A DNA stretch of 64,000 nt. Origin: Pseudomonadaceae bacterium (GTDB taxonomy: Bacteria > Pseudomonadota > Gammaproteobacteria > Pseudomonadales > Azotimanducaceae). Made by a program: the position numbers and the translations under genes. Below the pieces are notes generated by a model. The model ran no database searches and had not been told where the DNA came from. It worked only from the letters and a program-made list of their open reading frames with translations. Of this stretch, positions 37,280 through 44,604 are shown in pieces. Where the stretch lies: assembly GCA_024743175.1 (NCBI GenBank), contig JANSXA010000002.1:186001-250000 (forward strand), written 5' to 3'. Positions within the stretch are counted from its first letter, which is position 1. Each line of letters begins with the position of its first letter.

Positions 37280-39277
37280 ATGTTGACTGAACAGAAGAGC
37301 AGATGGGGACTGGTTCTCTGCGCCTGCTGGCTGCTCGCAGGTTGTGATACAGATTTCGATGCCTACCAGGCGACCGCGAACGGTGAACCACGCACGACGT
37401 CCGCATGGTCAGCTTACGGCGGCTCAGGCGGCAGGAAATACGCGCCCCTGGAGCGCATCAACCGGGACAACGTGGCTGAGCTGCAACTGACCTGGACATA
37501 TCGGACAGGTGACACCGAAGACGTGTTTCAGAGTACGCCGGTACTGTCCGAAGGGCGCCTGCTGTTCTGTTCTCCGTTCAACAAGGTGGTGGCCCTGGAC
37601 CCGCTCACCGGCAACGAACTCTGGACCTTTGACCCGCAGGTAGACCGCAACCTGCGTCCCGCCAACGAATTCAACTGCCGCAGTGTGACCCCGGCGCATA
37701 CCGGCGATGCCGAGTGCCCCGCGCGCGTGTTGATGGCCACGAATGATGCCCGTCTGATGGCACTCAATGCCGCTACCGGACAGCCCTGCCCTACCTTCGG
37801 CAACGGCGGTGAGGTGGCATTGGACACGGATGTAGGCCCTCTTGACTGGGCCGGAGAATATCAGGTGACTTCGCCCCCGGTCGTGGCCGGAGAGTTGGTC
37901 ATCGTTGGCTCCGCAGTCAGCGATGGCAATCGAGTCACGGCACCCAGCGGCGTGGTGCGCGCATATCACGCAGTGAGCGGTGAACAGGCCTGGGCGTTCG
38001 ATCTGGCGCCTCCAGGATACGAATATGACGCACAGCCCGTCAGCAGTGCAGGTTATGCCCTGGGTACTCCAAACGTGTGGGCGCCCATGGTGGTCGACGA
38101 AGCGCGCGACATGGTTTTCCTGCCTACCGGCAATCCGTCGCCGGATTATGACCGGCCGCCGGGCAGGAACATGGCCTACTACGGGTCTGCGGTGGTGGCG
38201 TTACGCGCTTCTACCGGGGAAGTGCTGTGGCATTTCAACACCGTCATCAACGACTACTGGGACTTCGATGTGCCGTCCCAACCGGTGCTTGCAGATCTGA
38301 CTATGAACGGCACCCAGGTGCCCGCATTGATTCAGGCGACCAAGATGGGGCATGTCTTTGTACTGCATCGCGATACCGGGCAGCCGTTGGTGGATGTGAC
38401 TTACGAATCAGTACCGGTGCATGGTCCGCTGGCTGACCGGCTGTCTGATGTGCAACCCTTCCCGCCGTCGGCTTTTCAGGTGTCGCGCAGTTACGAAAAG
38501 GGTGAATCGGTGTTTGGCTTGTGCGACGAAATGGATGCGGAAAGCGTGGCGGGCCCTGTTTTTACGCCTATTACCGAACAATGGACCATCGGCCTGCCCA
38601 GCAATATGGGCGCTACCAACTGGGGTGGTGTAGCGGTAGATGAGGAGCGCGGGCTCATAGTAGTCAATACCAATAGCGTGCCGTTTCGCACCAGGCTCAT
38701 AAAACGGCAGGAGGTCGCAGATCTACTGTCGGTAGTGGAAGACCGCACCGCCGACATGGAAGCGCGTCGTGCGGCGCATCGAGAAATCTACGCACGCTAC
38801 AACCTGCCGGATGACGCCGAACTGGCTATGCAGCAGGGCGCGGAGCACTTGATGTCGCGCCAGGCTTATCTGGATCCGGTAATCGGCCTGCCCTGCGCAG
38901 GTCCGCCCCTGGCTGAGATCATGGTGATAGACATCAATGCCCGGGCGCAGATCTGGCGGCGCCACCATGGCACCACCCGGGACGTCACCTTCATACCGCT
39001 GTCAATAGGTATGTCCGGAATGGGTGGCTCGCTGTTGACGCAAAGCGGACTGATTTTCATTGGTGCCGCCGCGGAAAGCAGGCTGCGTGCATATGATGTC
39101 AACACAGGCGATGAGCTGTGGCAGCACCCGCTGCCGTTCCCCGGCAACGCCACCCCGATGAGTTACACCGTGGACACCCCCCAAGGGCCACGTCAGTTTG
39201 TGGTGATCGCCGCAGGCGGTGACGCGCGGGCGGGGATCGGCGGTGAAGGAGATTACCTGGTGGCGTTTTCGCTTTAG
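37280..39277 (+). CDS. PQQ-dependent membrane-associated dehydrogenase (lipoprotein)
   Basis: A 665-residue quinoprotein. Lipoprotein signal with lipobox LLAGC; then WSAYGGSGGRKYAPLERINRDNV, LQLTWTYRTGD, NKVVALDPLTGNELWTFDP and later AGVG-like repeats of the eight-bladed beta propeller (MGHVFVLHRDTGQPL, TNWGGVAVDEERGLIVVNTN). The resemblance is to GCD/quinate dehydrogenase-type enzymes, which pass electrons to ubiquinone. A membrane anchor domain is missing; the lipid replaces it. Substrate unknown. An IS3 remnant begins immediately after the stop. Confidence 0.88.
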   Translation: MLTEQKSRWGLVLCACWLLAGCDTDFDAYQATANGEPRTTSAWSAYGGSGGRKYAPLERINRDNVAELQLTWTYRTGDTEDVFQSTPVLSEGRLLFCSPFNKVVALDPLTGNELWTFDPQVDRNLRPANEFNCRSVTPAHTGDAECPARVLMATNDARLMALNAATGQPCPTFGNGGEVALDTDVGPLDWAGEYQVTSPPVVAGELVIVGSAVSDGNRVTAPSGVVRAYHAVSGEQAWAFDLAPPGYEYDAQPVSSAGYALGTPNVWAPMVVDEARDMVFLPTGNPSPDYDRPPGRNMAYYGSAVVALRASTGEVLWHFNTVINDYWDFDVPSQPVLADLTMNGTQVPALIQATKMGHVFVLHRDTGQPLVDVTYESVPVHGPLADRLSDVQPFPPSAFQVSRSYEKGESVFGLCDEMDAESVAGPVFTPITEQWTIGLPSNMGATNWGGVAVDEERGLIVVNTNSVPFRTRLIKRQEVADLLSVVEDRTADMEARRAAHREIYARYNLPDDAELAMQQGAEHLMSRQAYLDPVIGLPCAGPPLAEIMVIDINARAQIWRRHHGTTRDVTFIPLSIGMSGMGGSLLTQSGLIFIGAAAESRLRAYDVNTGDELWQHPLPFPGNATPMSYTVDTPQGPRQFVVIAAGGDARAGIGGEGDYLVAFSL

Positions 39278-39546
39278 CTTGCTGTTTTCTTCGCGCAGTT
39301 GCTTTAGCTCTCGAGCTTCATCCGGCTCTAAGCCACCTTACTGCTTTTTCCAGCGGTAGAATGTCTGCTCGGCAATGCCGAGTTTACGGCACACCTCAGG
39401 CACCGACATGCCCAATTCGTGCTGCTTTACTGCCGCCACGATCTGTTCGACCGAGTATCGCTTTCCTTTCATCTGACGACCCTCCTTCGGGTTGAGTCTG
39501 TCAGAAATTCACACACTTGGTGGACTACTTTTTAGGGAGACCGTCA
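39278..39546 (-). mobile_element. IS3-family remnant with nonsense-mutated orfA
   Basis: On the minus strand ATG at 39472 opens KGKRYSVEQIVAAVKQHELG and VCRKLGIAEQTFYRWKK, the HTH of IS3-type OrfA. After KKQ comes TAA where the family has a Tyr codon, then the frame continues as GGLEPDEARELKQLREENSK before the element is cut at the end of the PQQ dehydrogenase gene. The outer end near 39546 reads TGACGGTCTCCCTAAAAAGT, consistent with an IS3-type terminal inverted repeat. The rest of the IS (orfB, other end) is gone. Inactive. Confidence 0.85.
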
Positions 39547-39690
39547 ATGTCTACCAAACCACGCAATATCGAATAGAAACCCGTACAAGCTCTGGGCGTC
39601 CGAACGCTAGTTGGAGTAGCGACCGGATTCGACTTCACGATTATTTACCGTGTGAGCTACCCGCTGTTTAACAAACCCTGGGCGACTCGC

Positions 39691-39969
39691 CTAAAGGAGG
39701 CTAAGAAAATACTCTCCCAACGAACCCACGATAACCACTATGAACGAAACATCCCTTATCTTTTTAGAGATTAGCGCGGGCCGCAAATGATCTTTGCCTA
39801 AATACTTCCTCAGAGATGAATCTGTTTGTAGACCAAACATCTTTGCTTTGACGCCTACATACTCTGGATTTGCATTCTTTTTTGAGCTTCCTACAGCTAC
39901 ATAATAGGTATGCGCGAAAGTACTACAAACGCAGACAATAACAAAAACGGTTAGAATTGCGTGGAACAC
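39691..39969 (-). CDS. Small membrane protein of unknown function
   Basis: A 92-residue frame with GTG start: an N-terminal helix (AILTVFVIVCVCSTFAHTYYVAV), a polar middle and a C-terminal helix (VSFIVVIVGSLGEYFLSLL). The layout is that of a two-helix membrane protein, and the codon pattern is not obviously noisy, but it lies in an IS graveyard and has no recognisable relatives. Region 39547-39690 shows nothing else I can support. Confidence 0.4.
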   Translation of the reverse strand: MFHAILTVFVIVCVCSTFAHTYYVAVGSSKKNANPEYVGVKAKMFGLQTDSSLRKYLGKDHLRPALISKKIRDVSFIVVIVGSLGEYFLSLL

Positions 39970-40038
39970 TTTTAGTTTCCCAATGGCACGTAGGATGGGG
40001 CATCAGAAAAACTATACACTTTTCATGAACGCACTATC

Positions 40039-40212
40039 CGGGTAACCCACTGCGGACGAATCTGTTTCGACGGCCGCAAGATCAACTTGAGTCGGGTATT
40101 TGCCGGACAAGACGTAGGAATACGTGAAGTCGGTGACAAAATATGGCTAGGCAGCTTTATGGAATATGACTTAGGATTCTTTGATCAGGACGAGAAGCGG
40201 GTAGAACCCTAA
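40039..40212 (+). pseudogene. IS481-like transposase C-terminal fragment
   Basis: Frame RVTHCGRICFDGRKINLS, then VFAGQDVGIREVGDKIW and FMEYDLGFFDQDEKRVEP ends at TAA 40212. This is the conserved C-terminal end of integrase-type transposases of the IS481/IS3 group. No catalytic DDE part is present. A second fragment of the same element lies at 48078-48167. Confidence 0.7.
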
Positions 40213-40296
40213 ACATTTTCTGTGAACAATCATGATCCCGGGCTCGTCGCCTGTTGGCGGACTCGGGGATAAAGCGCGCTTTAGGGAACTGAGCGA

Positions 40297-40518
40297 TTGT
40301 CATCTGGCGCAGTCGTGATCAGACGAGGATATGTCAGACAACCAATTTCTATCGGAAGGTCCATTCTCTGCCACGTGGTCTGTGCCGCATTACTGTTTAC
40401 ATCAACGGCGCAGGCTGCATGTGTCCCTGGCAATACAGACAGTGAACGTCTGTCGAATCTTTTGAGCACGGTCAACCAACGTCTGGCAGCTGCGAGCGGC
40501 GCCCGGGGGGTTAGATGA
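40297..40518 (+). CDS. Small exported protein, possible truncated periplasmic chorismate mutase
   Basis: A 73-residue frame with signal peptide (ILCHVVCAALLFTSTAQAAC). The short mature part ERLSNLLSTVNQRLAAASGA resembles the first helix of secreted AroQ-gamma chorismate mutases, which continue for another ~120 residues; here the frame stops (TGA after VR). It may be a broken gene or coincidence. Low confidence. Confidence 0.35.
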   Translation: MSSGAVVIRRGYVRQPISIGRSILCHVVCAALLFTSTAQAACVPGNTDSERLSNLLSTVNQRLAAASGARGVR

Positions 40519-40570
40519 GCTTCCCAGGGCACACGATAGGATCCTGCAAACGCTGATCCTGCCCGTACTC

Positions 40571-41887
40571 CTATCGAGGAATACGCGCCGGTCCGTGCAA
40601 CTGGGTGAACTCCTCTTTTCTCGGCCCTGCATAGCCGAACAGCCAAGCGCCCACTTTTCGAATCTGAATCTCCTCGGAGCCTTCCGTGATCCGATAGCGG
40701 CGGTGATGGCGATAAATGTGCTCAAAAGCCTTGTGCCGCGAGTAACCCATGCCGCCGTGCACCTGCATCGCCTGGTCCGCAGCATCACAACAAAGACGGT
40801 TGCCGATATAGTTACACATCGAGACGCGATCCGAGATTTGTTGCTCTACCTCTTTGTGCGGCATCTCGTCCATCGCGACTGCGGTTTCACGAATCAGCAA
40901 GCGCAGCATCTGCGCCTGGGTATTCAGCTCAACCAACGGCCACTGGATCGCCTGATTATTGGACAACGGTTTGCCAAAGGGTTTGCGATCCCGGGCGTAG
41001 TGCACGCTTTCGTTGATGCAGTAAGTCGCTGCACCCAGCGAAGATGCAGCCTGACGGATGCGGTTCTGGTGCACGAAGCTCTGACCGATGGCGAGGCCGC
41101 CGCCAATCTCACCCCAATAACTGTCCTGGGGAATCCACACGTTGGTCAGCGACACACGCGGGTGGTCGGTCGGCATGTTAAACGTCCATAGATATTCTTC
41201 GATTTTCACACCCGGTGCATCCGCGGGCACGATGAAACAGGTAATACCGCGCCCATCGCCATCCTCGCCACTGGTGCGCGCAAAGGTCATGATGTAGTTG
41301 GCGTGGTGCATACCGGTGGTCCACATCTTTTCGCCATTGATGAGCCAACCGTCCTGGCCGTCTCGTTTTTCGGGTACACCTCGGGTTTCCATAAAGGTGG
41401 CATCGGAACCATGATCCGGCTCGGTCAGGCCGAAGCCGGTTCGCAAGCGGCCATTTCGCACATCGTCGCCATAGCGTTCGAACTGCTCAGGCGTGGCAAA
41501 TTCCTCGAACATCACTATGAACGGGTTGTTACCGACAACGGAATGTTCCGTCTGCAAATCATTGAACAAGCCCAGACCTTTGGCGGCCAGATGTTCACGG
41601 ATCACGGCCATCCAGAGATTCGAGCCACCCTGGCCACCGTATCTCTTTGGCCAGGCAAAACGCAGGTGGCCGGCCTCGTCGGCCTTCTGCCGAGCTTCTG
41701 CCAGTAACGCCTCCCACTCCGGGCGCGGCAGTCCGTTATTGTCCCAATCGGTACGCGCATGTTCACGCCGATGGTCAAAGAAGCGAACGTTATCATCTCG
41801 ATCCTGGATGGGCTGTATTTCGTTCTTGATGAACAGATCGAGCTCGTCGAGGTAGTCCTCGAGTTCCCTGGGCAATTTGAAATCCAT
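40571..41887 (-). CDS. Acyl-CoA dehydrogenase
   Basis: A 438-residue flavoprotein; the ATG at 41887 (MDFKLPRELEDYLDELDLF) is preferred to the longer frame, which lies in the promoter. Typical blocks: TGFGLTEPDHGSDATFMETRG (flavin/substrate site), DGWLINGEKMWTTGMHHANY, QAMQVHGGMGYSRHKAFEHIYRHHR and ITEGSEEIQIRKVGAWLFG. It introduces a trans-2,3 double bond in acyl-CoA esters. A perfect palindrome, ATTAAC-TGT-GTTAAT, 46 bp upstream is its probable operator. Surrounded by IS debris; fits the acyl-CoA theme of the 24-29 kb cluster. Confidence 0.9.
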   Translation of the reverse strand: MDFKLPRELEDYLDELDLFIKNEIQPIQDRDDNVRFFDHRREHARTDWDNNGLPRPEWEALLAEARQKADEAGHLRFAWPKRYGGQGGSNLWMAVIREHLAAKGLGLFNDLQTEHSVVGNNPFIVMFEEFATPEQFERYGDDVRNGRLRTGFGLTEPDHGSDATFMETRGVPEKRDGQDGWLINGEKMWTTGMHHANYIMTFARTSGEDGDGRGITCFIVPADAPGVKIEEYLWTFNMPTDHPRVSLTNVWIPQDSYWGEIGGGLAIGQSFVHQNRIRQAASSLGAATYCINESVHYARDRKPFGKPLSNNQAIQWPLVELNTQAQMLRLLIRETAVAMDEMPHKEVEQQISDRVSMCNYIGNRLCCDAADQAMQVHGGMGYSRHKAFEHIYRHHRRYRITEGSEEIQIRKVGAWLFGYAGPRKEEFTQLHGPARIPR

Positions 41888-41932
41888 GATTGTCTCACCG
41901 ACGCTTGTTGAATTTGAGAGAGAGCATACATT

Positions 41933-41947
41933 ATTAACTGTGTTAAT
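41933..41947. promoter_or_regulatory. Palindromic operator candidate before the acyl-CoA dehydrogenase
   Basis: ATTAAC (41933-41938) and GTTAAT (41942-41947) are perfect 6-bp arms around TGT. It sits about 46 bp ahead of the acyl-CoA dehydrogenase start. The 10-mer TTAACTGTGT is shared with the GntR/amidohydrolase interval at 23949-23958, which suggests the same regulator for both sites. Confidence 0.5.
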
Positions 41948-42029
41948 CGGGCAAAGCAAAAGTCCATATCTCTGCGCTGCTCAAAGTCTGTCGTGGTGTC
42001 ACAGGCTGACCCGTAAACGCTTCGTACTT

Positions 42030-42262
42030 TCGCATCAGGGAGCCAACGAGCACGATCTGCCCGAGTTCACCAATCATCTACGCGAACGCGGACATTTCCT
42101 GCCGAAGTTCGTGTTTCAGGAGTTTCACGACTACGTGAAGTGCGGCCGTCTGGAGCACGGATTCGTGCGCGTCAAGTGCACCGGCTGCCGCAACGAACTA
42201 CTGGTGGCATTTTCCTGCAAAAACCGGGGGTTCTGCTCCAGTTGTGGCGGACGCCGCATGAT
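42030..42262 (+). mobile_element. IS91-like transposase zinc-binding domain fragment
   Basis: Reading in frame: FVFQEFHDYVKCGRLEHGF, VRVKCTGCRNELLVAFSCK, NRGFCSSCGGRRM. This is the N-terminal zinc-binding domain of IS91-type rolling-circle transposases, with its Cys pairs intact. The catalytic tyrosine part is missing. At 42268 it joins the copied 3' end of the 33-kb gene, and the frame stays open, producing an in-frame chimera up to 42458. Left boundary is approximate. Confidence 0.75.
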
Positions 42263-42267
42263 CGATA

Positions 42268-42456
42268 AGGAGCGTTCTGGCGGCATCATCACCGCAAACG
42301 TCGCATCGGGTGAAGAAGGCGTAGACGAATCAACAGAAGACGAGAAACCTGAGAACCGTCTGCGCGAGGTACGTAAAAAGGGTTTTGGTGAGGACGAGGA
42401 CTATCTGCGGTACTACATCCTTGCTTCTGAGATTGCGATCTGCAGTCAGGGCGCCT
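42268..42456 (+). repeat. 189-bp repeat, copy B (fused to the IS91 fragment)
   Basis: Copy of 33572-33760 with 5 mismatches in 189 positions (two of which change residues: K to E and V to I). The stop codon is TGA instead of TAA. It follows the IS91 zinc-finger piece directly, in the same reading frame. Between 42459 and 42602 I see no gene; GGGGTTAAAAAGA there resembles a piece of the 48-kb tandem repeats. Confidence 0.9.
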
Positions 42457-42602
42457 GAAACCTTCAGAATCCGTGATAAGCGGAGATATGGGGCACCTAT
42501 CCCGAAGCAGGGAATCTCTAGGGGTTAAAAAGAGGGTACTCCGCAGCATGGGATTAACAGAAAAGTCCGCCAGAGTTGGCAAAACAACGACCACAAGTGG
42601 CT

Positions 42603-43049
42603 TCAACAATTTCGCACACACATCCGCTTTGAATCAATTCGGCCTCCCGCATCTACAATGCAGTCAGCGTAGTTACTGGAACATTCCGAGCCAATATTGT
42701 CGCAGGCACTACTGAAGTTGCTGCAGCCCAACAAACGACAATTATTTTCGTTGAGACCTCTGCTCCCGTGCACACCGCGAGCAACATCGTTGCGCGTGCG
42801 TTCAGCCGCACATCTTTCCACACATAGATTTTCATCAGTCTGTTCTGTCGCTTCACACGCGTCGCGCTTATTGGAAGCAAACTGATTGCACTGTTGCCTC
42901 ATTTGTTTGCATTGACCTACAAGCACCCGAGCGTTGCTGCCGGTAGGCTCTATGAGGGTACGTGAGGTTCTATATACCGGCTCGGTTGACAGGCAACCAG
43001 CAAGCAAGCTCAGAACAGCGGATATGAGTATCAGGCGTAAATGGGTCAT
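42603..43049 (-). CDS. Cys-rich lipoprotein of unknown function
   Basis: About 148 residues. ATG at 43049 follows GGGAG by 7 bases and starts a lipoprotein signal with lipobox LLAGC. The mature protein has ten or more cysteines in pairs (GQCKQMRQQC, ENLCVERC, RLLGCSN, CSSNYADC, KRMCVRNC), suggesting a disulfide-bonded periplasmic domain. First of three lipoprotein genes on this strand. Family unknown. Confidence 0.65.
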   Translation of the reverse strand: MTHLRLILISAVLSLLAGCLSTEPVYRTSRTLIEPTGSNARVLVGQCKQMRQQCNQFASNKRDACEATEQTDENLCVERCAAERTRNDVARGVHGSRGLNENNCRLLGCSNFSSACDNIGSECSSNYADCIVDAGGRIDSKRMCVRNC

Positions 43050-43102
43050 CGAGAATCTCCCTGCGGCTGGTTGTCCGCTCGTTCTATTTTTGGCTGGGGT
43101 GT

Positions 43103-43735
43103 TCATTTCAGTGCAATCGCCAATGTCATCGGCTCAATATCACGCATGGGCCAAACCGTTAAGTTGATGACCTGGCCCTGTTTTGCTGCCAACGCATCGT
43201 CTAACCAGTGCGCACTCGGGATGATTTCGTCATCAATCGCCAGCAACAGGTCACCAGGCATAAGCTGACCCGCTTCAGCAGCGGAGTTGCTGACGATGTT
43301 CTGGATAATCACGCCTGCTTCTATGCCATAGGCTTGGTGAGCAGTTGTGGGCGCATCCTCGTAGAAGGCACCAAGGCTGAAGCCACGTATTTGTCGCCAG
43401 TAGGTAGCGAGGTAAAGGCAGCCGTCTTTGTATTGCAGCACCTTTTCGGCCTTCAATTTCCGGCCCCAGTTCTTCGCAGCAGGAGGCGCAAAAACGGCCA
43501 GGTGGGCACCGCACATATAAGAGTATCCCACCATGGCATAGCCACGCTGATGCATCTCTATAGACTCATCCTGCATATTTTCAACCCACTCGTGCTCGAT
43601 AGACTTAGCGTTGACGAGCCGTTCGTCCTGTTTGTCCAGCAACGGACGATAGCTGACTCCATAGGGTGTAGAGCAACCTGTTAGCAATATGCAGACAATC
43701 AGTAATAGATAACTGGAAGAAATAGATGTGTTCAT
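43103..43735 (-). CDS. Lipoprotein with PDZ domain
   Basis: About 210 residues from ATG 43735, lipobox LLTGC. The C-terminal 90 residues form a PDZ domain: AGVIIQNIVSNSAAEAG, then LMPGDLLLAIDDEII and INLTVWPMRD. A PDZ domain without a visible protease domain suggests a binding or adaptor role at the outer membrane. Lies between the other two lipoprotein genes. Confidence 0.75.
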   Translation of the reverse strand: MNTSISSSYLLLIVCILLTGCSTPYGVSYRPLLDKQDERLVNAKSIEHEWVENMQDESIEMHQRGYAMVGYSYMCGAHLAVFAPPAAKNWGRKLKAEKVLQYKDGCLYLATYWRQIRGFSLGAFYEDAPTTAHQAYGIEAGVIIQNIVSNSAAEAGQLMPGDLLLAIDDEIIPSAHWLDDALAAKQGQVINLTVWPMRDIEPMTLAIALK

Positions 43736-43782
43736 TACGGTGTATGTCCATGCAGATCGAAAAGAGTCTGTATATGAAATAT

Positions 43783-44397
43783 TCATCTTGAGGCACGTCC
43801 ACGCGCAGCCCTGCCAGCCGCCCTGGAAAAACCGCCGTAGGCCTGCCCGCCTCCGTACATTGCCTGTCCCAACTCAATTGCTTGGAGTTCGGTAAACAGC
43901 GGCTCACGGGCTTGAGTCCAACCGATAGTTTTCGGCGGCCAGAGATTTTCAGGGGCAAGCTCAAATGATTGCGGCGTTACATCAACGTATTCAGATTTGA
44001 ACGCGGCATAGCCGATGCTTTCGCATTTCATGCCACCCTGAATTCCTCCACCTACGCCAAGACAGTCGCGCATGTTTGCCGAACGTTGTGAACTGACTCT
44101 CGTATTGTTGTATGTGGCCCATTGGGCTTGATTCTGAAGTTCCAGCTGTCGCTGGTAAGTAGCGCTCATATCGGCAAGTCCCTGAGTAACATCAACCATC
44201 ATGTTGGCAATCTTGCGCACGTTGGTGGGCACCTTGTTTACCCAAGGCGCTTCGTTGTACAACGCTTCGGCACTGAGCCTCGGCACCACACCATCGTCCT
44301 GTCTGGGAGTGGTTGAGCAACCTACTGCGGTCATCAAGAGCACCAGGATGGGTAGGTGAATAAGACTGTTAGGTCTCTTCGCGGATGGTCTGATCAT
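43783..44397 (-). CDS. Lipoprotein of unknown function
   Basis: A 204-residue protein with lipoprotein signal (LVLLMTAVGC), a helical middle (MMVDVTQGLADMSATYQRQLELQNQ) and a Gly/Ala/Arg-rich tail (YGGGQAYGGFSRAAGRAARG). It is the first gene of the lipoprotein set, directly divergent from the kinase gene. No family recognised. Confidence 0.6.
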   Translation of the reverse strand: MIRPSAKRPNSLIHLPILVLLMTAVGCSTTPRQDDGVVPRLSAEALYNEAPWVNKVPTNVRKIANMMVDVTQGLADMSATYQRQLELQNQAQWATYNNTRVSSQRSANMRDCLGVGGGIQGGMKCESIGYAAFKSEYVDVTPQSFELAPENLWPPKTIGWTQAREPLFTELQAIELGQAMYGGGQAYGGFSRAAGRAARGRASR

Positions 44398-44604
44398 GAG
44401 ATATGCTCCTTGCGCAATGTGCAGTCGTTTTCCTACTTTGTATCGCCAGTAGACAAATAAAGTCCTCTAATCAGGAGAAGCAGTGAATCCATCAGTTTTT
44501 GCCCAGAAAAAATTAAATAAGGCAAAATGGTGGCAATCTGTTGCTTACTACCTCTAAGCAAGCCGATCTCTTGATCGACACCAACAACACACTAAGGATG
44601 TTTT

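Noticed and set aside
40595-41191. Antisense ORF within the acyl-CoA dehydrogenase
   Set aside because: Shadow of the real gene; no motif, no ribosome site.
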